Source: Muribaculaceae bacterium Isolate-002 (NCI) (lineage in GTDB: Bacteria > Bacteroidota > Bacteroidia > Bacteroidales > Muribaculaceae). From it: a stretch of DNA of 35,278 nt. The stretch is from NCBI GenBank assembly GCA_004102805.1, contig SCEG01000032.1:1-35278 (forward strand), in the 5' to 3' direction. Every line of letters starts with the position of its first letter. The first letter of the stretch is position 1. Both the position numbers and the translations under genes were made by a program. This document shows, piece after piece, positions 1 through 7,725 of this stretch. The notes under the pieces were generated by a model. That model was not told the origin of the DNA and searched no databases. It saw only the letters and a program-made list of their open reading frames with translations.

Positions 1-252
1 TCAACAATTATTTCGACTTGCGGAAAATCTCCGCATATCAAAATAATTCAGAAAATAAATCATCGGTTGACTCAGTTAGCGGCTTAGCCTAGGATGAACA
101 ACCTCAAATTTTACCGAATCATTGTTATTAAGTATAGATAATCTCCATGAAACTTTGTCATCAGTAGCAGTCGCCAAGGGTTCTGCGGGAGGAAGAACCG
201 GAATCTTGTTCCATAAAGAGTGTCGGAGTGTGAAACAGAGGCGGTTGCCGGT
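1..252. other. Left edge, no gene recognised
   Basis: I see no convincing coding region here. The only open frames are a few dozen codons long, or run antisense into the HAD gene. A short inverted repeat GCGGA/TCCGC lies near bases 21-35, with no T tract on either side. The segment is the downstream flank of the minus-strand HAD gene. Confidence 0.5.
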
Positions 253-900
253 CTATTTGCCGGTTTTCGTGATTGCAAGAAGGCGCTCCACGGTCAGCCC
301 CTCGAATGTGGGGAGCAGGAAGTCGCAGAGCGGTCGCACCTGCCCGGCGCTGTTGGTCGTGGCAAGACCGATGACGGTGGCGCCTGCACGGCGTCCGGCC
401 TCGAGTCCCTGCAGCGAGTCTTCGAACACGTAGCAGTCGTCAGGCTCAATGCCGAGTTTCAATGCGGCAAGAAGATAACCTTGCGGGTCAGGCTTGGAGC
501 GTGTCACCATTGACGCGTCAATGACAATCTCCACCATGTCGCGGAGTGCGGGCAGCTGCGTGTAGAGACATGACATTTTCACTTCGTCGCTGCTGGTGAC
601 GATGGCGGTGGGTATGCCGGCTTTACGGAGTGATTGCAGGAATGTCTCCACTCCGGGAAACATGCGGTAGCGCATAGTATCCTCGAAATCGTGTATCCGC
701 TGCATCACTTTTGCTTTCAGCCCGTCGCCGGGAAAGTAGTTGAGTATGCTTTTTAGAGTCGTGCCTTTGATGTCGGCGGCGAAAGTGGGCGAGGGGACGC
801 CGAATTCACGGCCGGTCTCCGCCCAGAATTCGGTGTAAAGGCCTTCGGTGTCAATCAATACTCCGTCAAGATCAAATAGTACGGCAACTTTTTTATCCAT
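253..900 (-). CDS. HAD-superfamily hydrolase, beta-phosphoglucomutase-like
   Basis: This is a cytosolic haloacid-dehalogenase-fold phosphatase or phosphomutase of 215 residues, the usual length for the beta-phosphoglucomutase-like subgroup. Motif I is FDLDGVL, with the nucleophile Asp10 and acid/base Asp12. Motif II is the IVTSS segment, motif III the Lys of SKPDP, and motif IV the acidic VFEDS segment. The helical cap between motifs I and II fits small sugar-phosphate or related substrates, but the true substrate cannot be read from sequence. The ATG lies about 25 bases from a minus-strand TATTTTTG box, which supports this start. The gene is divergent from the MATE exporter and shares an 86-base intergenic region with it. 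Confidence 0.88.
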   Translation of the reverse strand: MDKKVAVLFDLDGVLIDTEGLYTEFWAETGREFGVPSPTFAADIKGTTLKSILNYFPGDGLKAKVMQRIHDFEDTMRYRMFPGVETFLQSLRKAGIPTAIVTSSDEVKMSCLYTQLPALRDMVEIVIDASMVTRSKPDPQGYLLAALKLGIEPDDCYVFEDSLQGLEAGRRAGATVIGLATTNSAGQVRPLCDFLLPTFEGLTVERLLAITKTGK

Positions 901-929
901 CGTGATATGCTATTATTTGTGAAATTTTG

Positions 930-937
930 CAAAAATA
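930..937 (-). promoter_or_regulatory. Bacteroidetes -7 box for the HAD gene
   Basis: The minus strand reads TATTTTTG, matching the TAnnTTTG consensus of the Bacteroidetes primary sigma factor. It sits about 30 bases upstream of the HAD start codon. I see no clear TTG -33 element at the expected distance, so the assignment rests on one box and its position. Confidence 0.45.
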
Positions 938-972
938 AGACATTTTTCGGCTATTTTCATATTATAAAGCGT

Positions 973-980
973 TAATTTTG
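973..980 (+). promoter_or_regulatory. Bacteroidetes -7 box for the MATE gene
   Basis: The plus strand reads TAATTTTG, a TAnnTTTG match. It ends only six bases before the ATG at 987, so transcription should begin at or within a few bases of the start codon. The mRNA may be leaderless or nearly so. The -33 region is poorly matched. Confidence 0.45.
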
Positions 981-986
981 CAGTGT

Positions 987-2393
987 ATGAACAAATCAAG
1001 ACCAAATTCCGACCCTACGATACTCGGAACACGTCCGATCGGGCGTCTTCTGATGCAGTATTCCGTGCCTGCCGTCATAGCAAGTGTCGTCACTTCGCTC
1101 TATAATATCATAGACTCTATTTTCATTGGCAGAGGTGTGGGTGCGATGGCTATCGCGGGTCTGGCGATTACGTTTCCGCTGATGAACCTTGTGATAGCGT
1201 TCTGTATGCTTATCGCGGTCGGCGGCGCCACAATCACGTCAATCTTCATGGGGCAGAAAAATATAGCGCGTGCCTCGGAGGTAGTCAACAATGTGCTGGC
1301 GCTCTGCCTTGTGCACTCGCTGATATTCGGTGGCATCACGCTTGTGTTTCTCGATCCGATACTTGTGTTTTTCGGGGCTACGCCCGAGATGTTGCCATAC
1401 GCTCGTGAATTCATGCAGGTGATACTTGCCGGCACGCCGATAGCCTACGTGTTTATCGGGCTCAACAACCTGATGCGTGCCACGGGCTATCCCGCCAAGG
1501 CTATGGTGTCGGCGTTGCTGTCGGTGGCTGTCAACGTGGCTCTGTGTCCGCTGTTCATATTCGTGTTCGGATGGGGCATCAGAGGCGCGGCTCTTGCCAC
1601 GGTGTGCGGTCAGCTTGCCGCATTCACCTGGGTGCTCTGTCATTTTATGTCGAAAGGCAGCTATATTCATTTCCGGCGTGAGCGAAGCTGGATCTCGCCC
1701 CCGATAGTGAAGCGTATTTACACCATCGGCATGTCGCCGTTTCTGATGAATGTATGCGCCTGCATCGTGGTGGTGTTTCTCAACCGGGCTTTGCTCGACT
1801 GCTCCGGAGAGGACGGCAATCTTGCGGTGGGCGCCTACGGCATTCTCAACCGCACGACGATGTTTTTCGTGATGATTGTGTTTGGTGTCACGCAGGGCAT
1901 GCAGCCTATACTTGGCTTCAACTACGGTGCCAACAACTGGACGCGTGTCAAGCAGACTCTGCGCAAGGGTGTCATCATCGGCCTGAGCATCACCACAGTC
2001 GGATGGACTGTGACAGAATTGTTTCCCGACACAATCAGCGAGTTCTTTACGGTGGAGCGTGAGCTTATCGATATAGCGCGCAACGGTTTCCGCGTATATT
2101 TCATCTGCTTCCCCGTGGTGGGCTGTCAGATTGTTATTACAAACTTCTTTCAGTCGATCGGCAAGCCTAAGCTGTCGATTTTCCTTTCGCTTACGCGTCA
2201 GCTTATTTTCCTCATTCCGTTTCTGCTTATCCTTCCGCCGATGTTCGGTATCGACGGTGTATGGGCAGGGATGGCCGCTTCCGATTTCCTTGCGTTTGTC
2301 GTGGCGGTGATAACTCTCGTGATAATGATGCGCCGCCTCAACCGCAAATTCATGCAGGCGCCATCGGTCATTTCAACAACATCTGAATTATGA
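987..2393 (+). CDS. MATE family efflux transporter
   Basis: This is an inner-membrane multidrug and toxin extrusion transporter, expected to export small cationic or hydrophobic compounds in exchange for Na+ or H+. The 468-residue product shows about twelve hydrophobic segments in two similar halves. The first begins with a typical entry region (GTRPIGRLLMQYSVPAV), followed by a segment resembling the MATE signature (LYNIIDSIFIGRGVG). I chose the ATG at 987 rather than an in-frame TTG nine bases upstream, because the TTG overlaps the promoter box. The stop codon overlaps the next gene's start by four bases (ATGA), so the two are probably translationally coupled. The substrate is unknown. Confidence 0.93.
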   Translation: MNKSRPNSDPTILGTRPIGRLLMQYSVPAVIASVVTSLYNIIDSIFIGRGVGAMAIAGLAITFPLMNLVIAFCMLIAVGGATITSIFMGQKNIARASEVVNNVLALCLVHSLIFGGITLVFLDPILVFFGATPEMLPYAREFMQVILAGTPIAYVFIGLNNLMRATGYPAKAMVSALLSVAVNVALCPLFIFVFGWGIRGAALATVCGQLAAFTWVLCHFMSKGSYIHFRRERSWISPPIVKRIYTIGMSPFLMNVCACIVVVFLNRALLDCSGEDGNLAVGAYGILNRTTMFFVMIVFGVTQGMQPILGFNYGANNWTRVKQTLRKGVIIGLSITTVGWTVTELFPDTISEFFTVERELIDIARNGFRVYFICFPVVGCQIVITNFFQSIGKPKLSIFLSLTRQLIFLIPFLLILPPMFGIDGVWAGMAASDFLAFVVAVITLVIMMRRLNRKFMQAPSVISTTSEL

Positions 2394-3982
2394 TACATAA
2401 CCTACAGCTCCGTGTCGACCCGCGCACTGCCGCCACTCCTCTGCTTCTGCTTTCGAAGGTATCGACAGAACTTGACACCGATGCCAATGCCATACGTGAC
2501 ATTGTTGTGAAAAAACGTTCGATTGACGCGCGTCAGCGGCGGGTTATGGTCAACCTTACCGTCGATGTGTATGTCGGAGAGGCCGCTCCGTCGTCGCCTC
2601 TGCTGCGCCCTGTGTGCTACGGCGATGTGAGCGGCGCTCCGCAGGCTGTCGTGGTGGGAGCCGGCCCGGCAGGTCTGTTCGCGGCGCTGAGGCTTATTGA
2701 GCTCGGCGTGCGTCCTGTTATCCTCGAGCGAGGCAAGGATGTCGACAGCCGCCGCGTCGACATGGCTCAGATAGCCCGCAGCAATATCGTTGACCCTGAC
2801 TCCAACTATTGTTTCGGCGAGGGTGGAGCCGGCGCTTTCTCCGATGGCAAACTTTATACGCGGTCAAAGAAACGCGGCAATGTGGAGAAGGTGTTGCAGA
2901 TTTTCTGCCAGCACGGTGCCTCCACCGACATTCTTGTCGACGCGCATCCGCATATCGGTACCGACCGTCTGCCCGGTGTCATCAAGGCTATGCGCGACAC
3001 CATAATAAGATGCGGGGGAGAGGTGCGTTTCTCTGCCCGTGTGACCGGATTGCTTCTTGACAGGGACGATGACGGAAGGCTGCGTGCCACCGGAGTGAAA
3101 ACTGCCGACGGCACTTCTTTCCGGGGTCCTGTGATCATTGCCACCGGCCACTCCGCCCGTGACACCTACCGCATGCTGCTTGACAGCGGTGTGGCTCTCG
3201 AACCGAAGGGCATCGCGATAGGGGTGCGTCTGGAGCATCCTCAGCAGCTTATCGACTCAATCCAGTATCACAGTCCGCAGGGACGCGGCAAGTATCTTCC
3301 GGCCGCCGAATATTCGATGCTGACGCGTGTCGACTACCGCGCGGTCTATTCGTTCTGCATGTGTCCCGGAGGTTTCGTAATCCCGTCGGCAAGCGGTCCG
3401 GATCAGCAGGCTGTCAACGGCATGTCGCCGGCTTCGCGCGGCACCCGCTGGGCCAATTCGGGTATGGTGGTAGAAATTCTGCCCGACGATGTCACTGATT
3501 TTACAGGGACACTGAAGATAATGGAGCTCCAGGAAAAAATAGAAAAAGATTTTTATGAGGAGAGCGGCCGCACGCAGAATGCTCCGGCTCAGCGCATGAC
3601 CGACTTTGTGGCCGGCCGGCCGTCGTCGTCGCTTCCGCCGTCGTCGTATGCCCCCGGTGTGCACCCTGCACGAGTCGACTGCATCCTACCTGAATATATA
3701 TCGCGCCGTCTGCGCAAGGGCTTTGAGGAGTTCGGCCGCAAATCGCGCGGGTTTCTTACCGACAAGGCAATCGTGCTCGGTTGCGAGACACGCACTTCGG
3801 CTCCTGTCAGAATAGTGCGTGACGATGCCACGTTGTGTTCGGTCAGCGTAGAGGCGCTGTTTCCTTCGGGCGAGGGGGCGGGTTATGCCGGCGGCATAGT
3901 GTCGGCTGCTGTCGACGGCGAGCGTGCCGCCGACGCTCTCTTTGACCGCATGTTCAGAAACCACGATTCCGATAATCTGTGA
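2390..3982 (+). CDS. FAD-dependent dehydrogenase, COG2509-like
   Basis: This is a predicted soluble flavoprotein oxidoreductase of 530 residues. An N-terminal domain of about 80 residues precedes the dinucleotide-binding fold. That fold starts with GAGPAG at residues 90-95 inside a strand-turn-helix, followed by the acidic end of the second strand (VILERG). A GEGGAGAFSDGKL segment and a C-terminal GEGAGYAGGI segment are characteristic of the uncharacterised COG2509 group. The electron donor and substrate are unknown. It overlaps the MATE gene by four bases and ends six bases before the rarA start, so the three genes probably share one transcript. Confidence 0.85.
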   Translation: MIHNLQLRVDPRTAATPLLLLSKVSTELDTDANAIRDIVVKKRSIDARQRRVMVNLTVDVYVGEAAPSSPLLRPVCYGDVSGAPQAVVVGAGPAGLFAALRLIELGVRPVILERGKDVDSRRVDMAQIARSNIVDPDSNYCFGEGGAGAFSDGKLYTRSKKRGNVEKVLQIFCQHGASTDILVDAHPHIGTDRLPGVIKAMRDTIIRCGGEVRFSARVTGLLLDRDDDGRLRATGVKTADGTSFRGPVIIATGHSARDTYRMLLDSGVALEPKGIAIGVRLEHPQQLIDSIQYHSPQGRGKYLPAAEYSMLTRVDYRAVYSFCMCPGGFVIPSASGPDQQAVNGMSPASRGTRWANSGMVVEILPDDVTDFTGTLKIMELQEKIEKDFYEESGRTQNAPAQRMTDFVAGRPSSSLPPSSYAPGVHPARVDCILPEYISRRLRKGFEEFGRKSRGFLTDKAIVLGCETRTSAPVRIVRDDATLCSVSVEALFPSGEGAGYAGGIVSAAVDGERAADALFDRMFRNHDSDNL

Positions 3983-3987
3983 CAGCT

Positions 3988-5292
3988 ATGGATACCGACG
4001 ATTTCAACAACACAGGAATATTGCCGCCGCTGGCCGAGAGGTTGCGTCCGCGCTCTCTCGATGACTATATCGGGCAGACACATCTTGTCGGTCAGGGCAA
4101 GGTGTTGCGGCGCATGATAGATTCGGGCAATGTGGCCTCTTTCATTTTGTGGGGTCCTCCCGGAGTGGGAAAGACGACACTTGCCCGCATAATCGCCAAC
4201 ACGACGGAGTCGCCGTTCTACACGCTGTCGGCGGTCACGGCCGGAGTGAAGGATGTGCGCGAAGTCATAGAGCGTTGCCGCAACGATATCCGCGGCATGT
4301 TCACTAAGGGCCGTCCGATACTTTTTATCGATGAAATACACCGTTTCAGCAAGTCGCAGCAGGATTCGCTTCTGGGGGCTGTGGAGAGCGGGATTGTGAC
4401 ACTGATAGGCGCGACGACCGAAAATCCGTCGTTTGAGGTGATACGTCCGTTGCTGTCGCGCGCTCAGGTCTACACTTTGCGTCCGCTTGAGGTTGCCGAG
4501 CTGCAGCGTCTGCTCGATCATGCCGTAGCTCATGACGAGGTGCTGTCGAAGCGTGACGTGCAGGTGAAGGAGACCACGGCGTTGTTTCGTTTTGCCGGGG
4601 GCGATGCCCGCAAGCTTCTCAATATTCTTGATCTGCTTGAGCAGTCGGTCGGTGCCGGCCAGCCGGTGGTGATCGATGACGCCACCGTGACTGAGCGGCT
4701 TCAGGAAAATCCGTCGGCCTACGACAAAAACGGCGAGATGCACTATGATATAATATCGGCATTCATAAAGAGTGTGCGCGGAAGTGATCCGGATGCTGCC
4801 GTCTACTGGCTTGCGCGGATGATTGCCGGAGGCGAAGATCCTGAGTTTATTGCGCGCCGTCTCGCTATTCTCGCGGCCGAAGACATCGGGCTCGCTAATC
4901 CCAACGCACTGCTTCTGGCCAACACGGTCTATGACGTGATAAAAAAAATAGGGATGCCCGAGGGACGGATACCGCTGGCCGAGTGCACTATATACCTCGC
5001 TACGTCGCCAAAGAGCAATTCGGCCTATATGGCGATAAACGCAGCTCTTGCCAATGTCGGACAGACCGGCGATCTTCCCATTCCGCTGCATATACGCAAC
5101 GCTCCGACATCGCTGATGAAGGAGATGGGTTATGGTGCCGACTACAAATACGCTCACGATTATCCGGGAAACTTTGTAGTCCAGCAATATCTTCCCGATG
5201 CCCTGCAGGGCACGCGTTTCTGGAATCCATGTTCCAATCCCGCCGAGGATCGTCTCGCCCAGCTCCAGCAATCGCGCTGGGGCAAAAAATGA
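3988..5292 (+). CDS. rarA: Replication-associated recombination protein A (RarA/MgsA)
   Basis: This is a clamp-loader-related AAA+ ATPase that acts at stalled replication forks in the cytoplasm. The 434-residue product has the family order: an N-terminal LAERLRPRSLDDYIGQ segment, Walker A GPPGVGKT at residues 56-63, Walker B ILFIDEIHRF at 111-120, a sensor-1 region (IGATTENPSF), and the C-terminal tetramerisation part containing LAAEDIGLANP and DYPGNFVVQQYLP. An in-frame GTG lies nine bases upstream and overlaps the preceding stop. I prefer the ATG because it leaves a small gap after that stop. Length and motifs are normal, with nothing suggesting a defect. Confidence 0.95.
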   Translation: MDTDDFNNTGILPPLAERLRPRSLDDYIGQTHLVGQGKVLRRMIDSGNVASFILWGPPGVGKTTLARIIANTTESPFYTLSAVTAGVKDVREVIERCRNDIRGMFTKGRPILFIDEIHRFSKSQQDSLLGAVESGIVTLIGATTENPSFEVIRPLLSRAQVYTLRPLEVAELQRLLDHAVAHDEVLSKRDVQVKETTALFRFAGGDARKLLNILDLLEQSVGAGQPVVIDDATVTERLQENPSAYDKNGEMHYDIISAFIKSVRGSDPDAAVYWLARMIAGGEDPEFIARRLAILAAEDIGLANPNALLLANTVYDVIKKIGMPEGRIPLAECTIYLATSPKSNSAYMAINAALANVGQTGDLPIPLHIRNAPTSLMKEMGYGADYKYAHDYPGNFVVQQYLPDALQGTRFWNPCSNPAEDRLAQLQQSRWGKK

Positions 5293-5315
5293 CAAAAGCG
5301 GTCGTCGGCAACCTC

Positions 5316-5738
5316 TTATTCTTTGCCGGCGCAGTCGGGGCAGAGGCCTTTTAGCATGTAGTTGACTGAGCGGGTGATGAAGCCGGCAGGGGTGTCGATA
5401 GGTGGGACGCTGACATCTTCGAGGCAAAATGTCTGCATGCAGCGTTCGCAGTAGAAGTGGACGTGGCGGTCATCGACGGTGTGGTGAGAGTCGCTGTGGC
5501 ACAGTTCATATTTGAGGGAGCGGCTGCCGTCTTCAAGCACGTGCACTATATCATTGGCAGCAAAGAGTTCGAGCACGCGGAATATGCTGGCTTTGTCAAG
5601 CGATTCGAGCGAACACTCGATGTCGGCGAGGCTGACGGGACGCGGTGCATTCATCAGCGCCTTATACACGAGAATGCGGTTGGAGGTGGGTTTCACTCCT
5701 TTGTTTATCAGCATGCGCTCAAGTCGGGTATTGTCCAT
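5316..5738 (-). CDS. Fur-family metal-responsive transcriptional regulator
   Basis: This is a dimeric DNA-binding repressor of the Fur/Zur/PerR family, 140 residues. The N-terminal winged helix contains the family PTSNRILVYKAL segment and the recognition region around residues 45-60. The metal-binding part has His85, His86, His92 and His94, then Cys97-x2-Cys100, with a second pair Cys133-x2-Cys136 that would complete a structural zinc site. Sequence alone does not say whether it senses zinc, iron or peroxide. It is convergent with rarA. Its predicted leader is filled by a long inverted repeat at 5751-5819, which may take part in control. Confidence 0.9.
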   Translation of the reverse strand: MDNTRLERMLINKGVKPTSNRILVYKALMNAPRPVSLADIECSLESLDKASIFRVLELFAANDIVHVLEDGSRSLKYELCHSDSHHTVDDRHVHFYCERCMQTFCLEDVSVPPIDTPAGFITRSVNYMLKGLCPDCAGKE

Positions 5739-5750
5739 AATCGGTAGTTT

Positions 5751-5819
5751 TAAGAAACTGTTTAAAATTTATATCACTTTGCCTTTGAGAAGTATCATAT
5801 AAATTTAAACAGTTTCTTA
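5751..5819 (-). repeat. Long inverted repeat in the Fur-family leader
   Basis: The arms are 5751-5774 and 5797-5819. They are reverse complements except for one extra A, and about 22 bases lie between them. If transcription starts just after the minus-strand box at 5820-5827, the mRNA leader would be almost one hairpin with 23 paired bases. The arms are AT-rich and carry the motif GAAACTGTTTAAA. It could be an RNA control element, an operator for the regulator itself, or one copy of a dispersed palindromic repeat. Confidence 0.7.
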
Positions 5820-5827
5820 CAAAAGTA
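5820..5827 (-). promoter_or_regulatory. Probable -7 box for the Fur-family gene
   Basis: The minus strand reads TACTTTTG, a TAnnTTTG match, placed directly before the inverted repeat and about 80 bases from the start codon. TTTG sequences occur upstream within the tandem repeat at 5838-5859, but their spacing (14 or 25 bases) does not match the usual distance of about 19-20. Confidence 0.4.
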
Positions 5828-5837
5828 ACAATAAAAT

Positions 5838-5859
5838 TTTGCAAACCGTTTGCAAACCG
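5838..5859. repeat. Tandem 11-bp repeat TTTGCAAACCG x2
   Basis: Two perfect adjacent copies of TTTGCAAACCG lie between the Fur-family gene and the tRNA gene. Each contains the palindrome TTTGCAAA, and the 11-base period places both on the same DNA face. This arrangement would suit a dimeric DNA-binding protein, but I cannot name one. Confidence 0.6.
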
Positions 5860-5953
5860 TCATCAATCAACATAGTGTGCGGTTAAAAACCGGCGTGTTG
5901 CCAATAAAATAAGAGTATTTTACGCGACAATCGCAAAAAAAATGCAAAAACAC

Positions 5954-5984
5954 TTGCAAAATCAATAAAAATAACCTACCTTTG
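5954..5984 (+). promoter_or_regulatory. Promoter of tRNA-Ser
   Basis: A TTG at 5954-5956 (-33) and TACCTTTG at 5977-5984 (-7) are separated by 20 bases, the arrangement expected for the Bacteroidetes housekeeping sigma factor. Transcription would begin near 5990, about 65 bases before the mature tRNA. This is the best two-element promoter in the window. Confidence 0.75.
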
Positions 5985-6055
5985 CACCGCTGAGTCAGAA
6001 AAAGACCGGCAAAGAGAACATAATACTGATTAAAATCAGCATTTGAAAACCTCAA

Positions 6056-6147
6056 GGAGAGGTGGGTGAGTGGCTGAAACCACCGGTTTGCTAAACCGAC
6101 GACGGGAGCAATCCTGTCCACGAGTTCGAATCTCGTCCTCTCCGCCA
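6056..6147 (+). tRNA. tRNA-Ser (anticodon GCU)
   Basis: The acceptor arms GGAGAGG (6056-6062) and CCTCTCC (6137-6143) pair perfectly. They are followed by discriminator G and an encoded CCA at 6145-6147. The anticodon loop TTGCTAA places GCT at 6090-6092. A long variable arm of class II type follows, and the T arm is ACGAG-TTCGAAT-CTCGT. At 92 bases it has the expected length for tRNA-Ser. Its 3' end faces the integrase gene, so it is the probable attachment site of the prophage and is left intact by the insertion. Confidence 0.95.
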
Positions 6148-6190
6148 AATTTAGCCTAACATTCTGCAATTTAGAATGTTAGGCTAAATT
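6148..6190 (+). terminator. Perfect 18-bp hairpin after tRNA-Ser, terminator and/or attL arm
   Basis: The arms 6148-6165 and 6173-6190 are perfect reverse complements with a 7-base loop. The hairpin starts at the base after the tRNA CCA, so it could end the tRNA transcript, but the following sequence (CTTAAAATT) is only weakly T-rich. The arms contain TAACATTCT/AGAATGTTA, and the same half-site pair occurs again at 6256-6285. This suggests a role as recombinase-binding arm sites of attL instead of, or as well as, termination. Confidence 0.7.
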
Positions 6191-6255
6191 CTTAAAATTA
6201 GCTCGGACAAATTTCGGACTTCGACTTTCGAGCACTGCAATATATCTATGAACGG

Positions 6256-6285
6256 TAACATTCTTGAATTTCACAAAGAATGTTA
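6256..6285. promoter_or_regulatory. Second TAACATTCT inverted repeat before the integrase start
   Basis: The arms TAACATTCTT (6256-6265) and AAGAATGTTA (6276-6285) pair perfectly across a 10-base loop and end four bases before the integrase ATG. They repeat the half-site found in the hairpin after the tRNA. The element may be an arm-type integrase site, an operator for integrase autoregulation, or an mRNA hairpin that limits integrase translation. Confidence 0.6.
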
Positions 6286-6289
6286 AAAA

Positions 6290-7441
6290 ATGTACTCCTC
6301 AGAAAAAAATCGCAGCACGCGCAGTATAATACTGCAATACACCTATCCCCGACTCCACACAAAAAAATCATGGTACGTTGATTTCATGAGCTTCGATCCC
6401 GGAGCCGGCATAATGCGACGTAAAAAATACATGCTCGACGGCATACCAAAAATAACTGACCGCCGCAAACGTGCTGCCGAACTTATCGAGGTGCTGACCA
6501 AACAGCTCCGCGCCGGTTGGTCGCCATGGGTCAACGTTGACGATAATCGAGGATATACTTCGTTTGCCGACGCTCTTAACAAGTACGAGGCCTATGTCGA
6601 CCGAATGGATAAGGACAAAACCCGTAAATCCTATTCGTCAAGACTTGCCGTGTTCCGCGAATTTATTGCCAAACGAGCATTTCCGCCCAAATATGTCTAC
6701 CAATATGACAGCGCCCTCGTCTCCGATTTTCTCGACTGGATTTATTTTGACCGCGAATGTGGCCCGCGCACCAGAAACAACTACAGGAGCTGGTGCAGTT
6801 CATTGGCCATATTTTTCATCGAGCGCCGATATATATCACGAAATCCCACCGAGCATATAAAATCAATGTCAGAGGCTCCAAAAAAGCGGCAGCCTCTGAC
6901 ACATGATATGCTGCGTAAATTGTCATCGCACCTTGCCACCCGCAATCCCTATTATCTGCTTGCCTGCCGCATGGAGTATTACACATTCATACGCCCCACC
7001 GAACTGATCTACCTGCGCATTAACGATATATCGGTAAGCGAGCAATCTGTTTTCATTCCGGCATCGGTCTCTAAAAACAAACGGGACGGAAAGGTAGGCC
7101 TAAATGATGAGATTATAAAATTGATGCTTGATCTCGGCGTGTTTGATCATCCGGGCGATTATTTCCTATTCGGCAAAAAGATGCAACCGAGTAAAGAGAG
7201 AGCCTCAAGTGAAATTTTCCGCCGGGAATGGAAAAAACTACGTAAGGCTCTCCGCTGGGGCGACGAGTACCAGTTCTATAGCCTCAAAGACTCAGGACTC
7301 CGAGATCTGGCCAACAGCGAGGGAATAGTCATAGCCCGCGACCAAGCAAGGCACACAGACGTATCTACCACAAACAAATACCTTCAGGGACGCGATCTAC
7401 CCATTCATCCGGAGACGAAACATTTTACCGGATTACTCTGA
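6290..7441 (+). CDS. int: Tyrosine recombinase, prophage integrase
   Basis: This is the site-specific recombinase expected to insert and excise the prophage at tRNA-Ser. The 383-residue protein has an N-terminal arm-binding region (about 1-70), a SAM-like core-binding domain (about 90-190) and a C-terminal catalytic domain. Catalytic residues I can place are Arg235 (FIRPTE), a beta-hairpin Lys near 262 (SKNK), His355 (ARHTD) and nucleophile Tyr364 (NKYL). The usual HxxR box II is replaced by Y330-S-L-K333, a His-to-Tyr and Arg-to-Lys change that I believe recurs in Bacteroidetes integrases. The gene is convergent with the phage module and overlaps the last phage gene by nine bases. The ATG is the first start after the upstream hairpin. 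Confidence 0.93.
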   Translation: MYSSEKNRSTRSIILQYTYPRLHTKKSWYVDFMSFDPGAGIMRRKKYMLDGIPKITDRRKRAAELIEVLTKQLRAGWSPWVNVDDNRGYTSFADALNKYEAYVDRMDKDKTRKSYSSRLAVFREFIAKRAFPPKYVYQYDSALVSDFLDWIYFDRECGPRTRNNYRSWCSSLAIFFIERRYISRNPTEHIKSMSEAPKKRQPLTHDMLRKLSSHLATRNPYYLLACRMEYYTFIRPTELIYLRINDISVSEQSVFIPASVSKNKRDGKVGLNDEIIKLMLDLGVFDHPGDYFLFGKKMQPSKERASSEIFRREWKKLRKALRWGDEYQFYSLKDSGLRDLANSEGIVIARDQARHTDVSTTNKYLQGRDLPIHPETKHFTGLL

Positions 7442-7714
7442 AATCATGTTTTCATTTGGGTGTTCGTCAACCGGAGGAGCATCGGTTTTCGGACGGTATT
7501 GCTCTTCAAGCTCGCGGTTATAGGCGGCACGCTCGGCGGTATAAGCCTGCCGGGCTGACTCGTCTATTTCCATCCAGTCGACCGGTGAACCGTTCTCCCC
7601 TATCGACACCTCCGACGCGAACACACGTTCGCTAATGTGGACATCGGCCGACTGCGTAAGCACCATCCCATCGTCGGCGTTCAATACTGTTGTTGTAAAT
7701 TGTCTTTGTTTCAT
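7433..7714 (-). CDS. Small protein at the 3' end of the tail-tip operon
   Basis: The product of 93 residues is of unknown function and has no signal peptide or membrane segment. It is hydrophilic, with a charged helical stretch around ESARQAYTAERAAYNRELEE and a disordered acidic C terminus. I chose the ATG at 7714 because it gives a gap after the LRR gene; an upstream in-frame codon at 7765 would overlap that gene. Its position directly after the distal tail gene suggests a tail-fibre accessory or chaperone, which is inference from place only. It overlaps the convergent integrase gene by nine bases. Confidence 0.7.
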   Translation of the reverse strand: MKQRQFTTTVLNADDGMVLTQSADVHISERVFASEVSIGENGSPVDWMEIDESARQAYTAERAAYNRELEEQYRPKTDAPPVDEHPNENMISE

Positions 7715-7725
7715 ATATATTGTTT

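Noticed and set aside
3883..5427. A 514-codon open frame on the minus strand opposite rarA
   Set aside because: rarA has clear AAA+ motifs on the plus strand; the antisense frame is Arg/His/Leu-rich and structureless.
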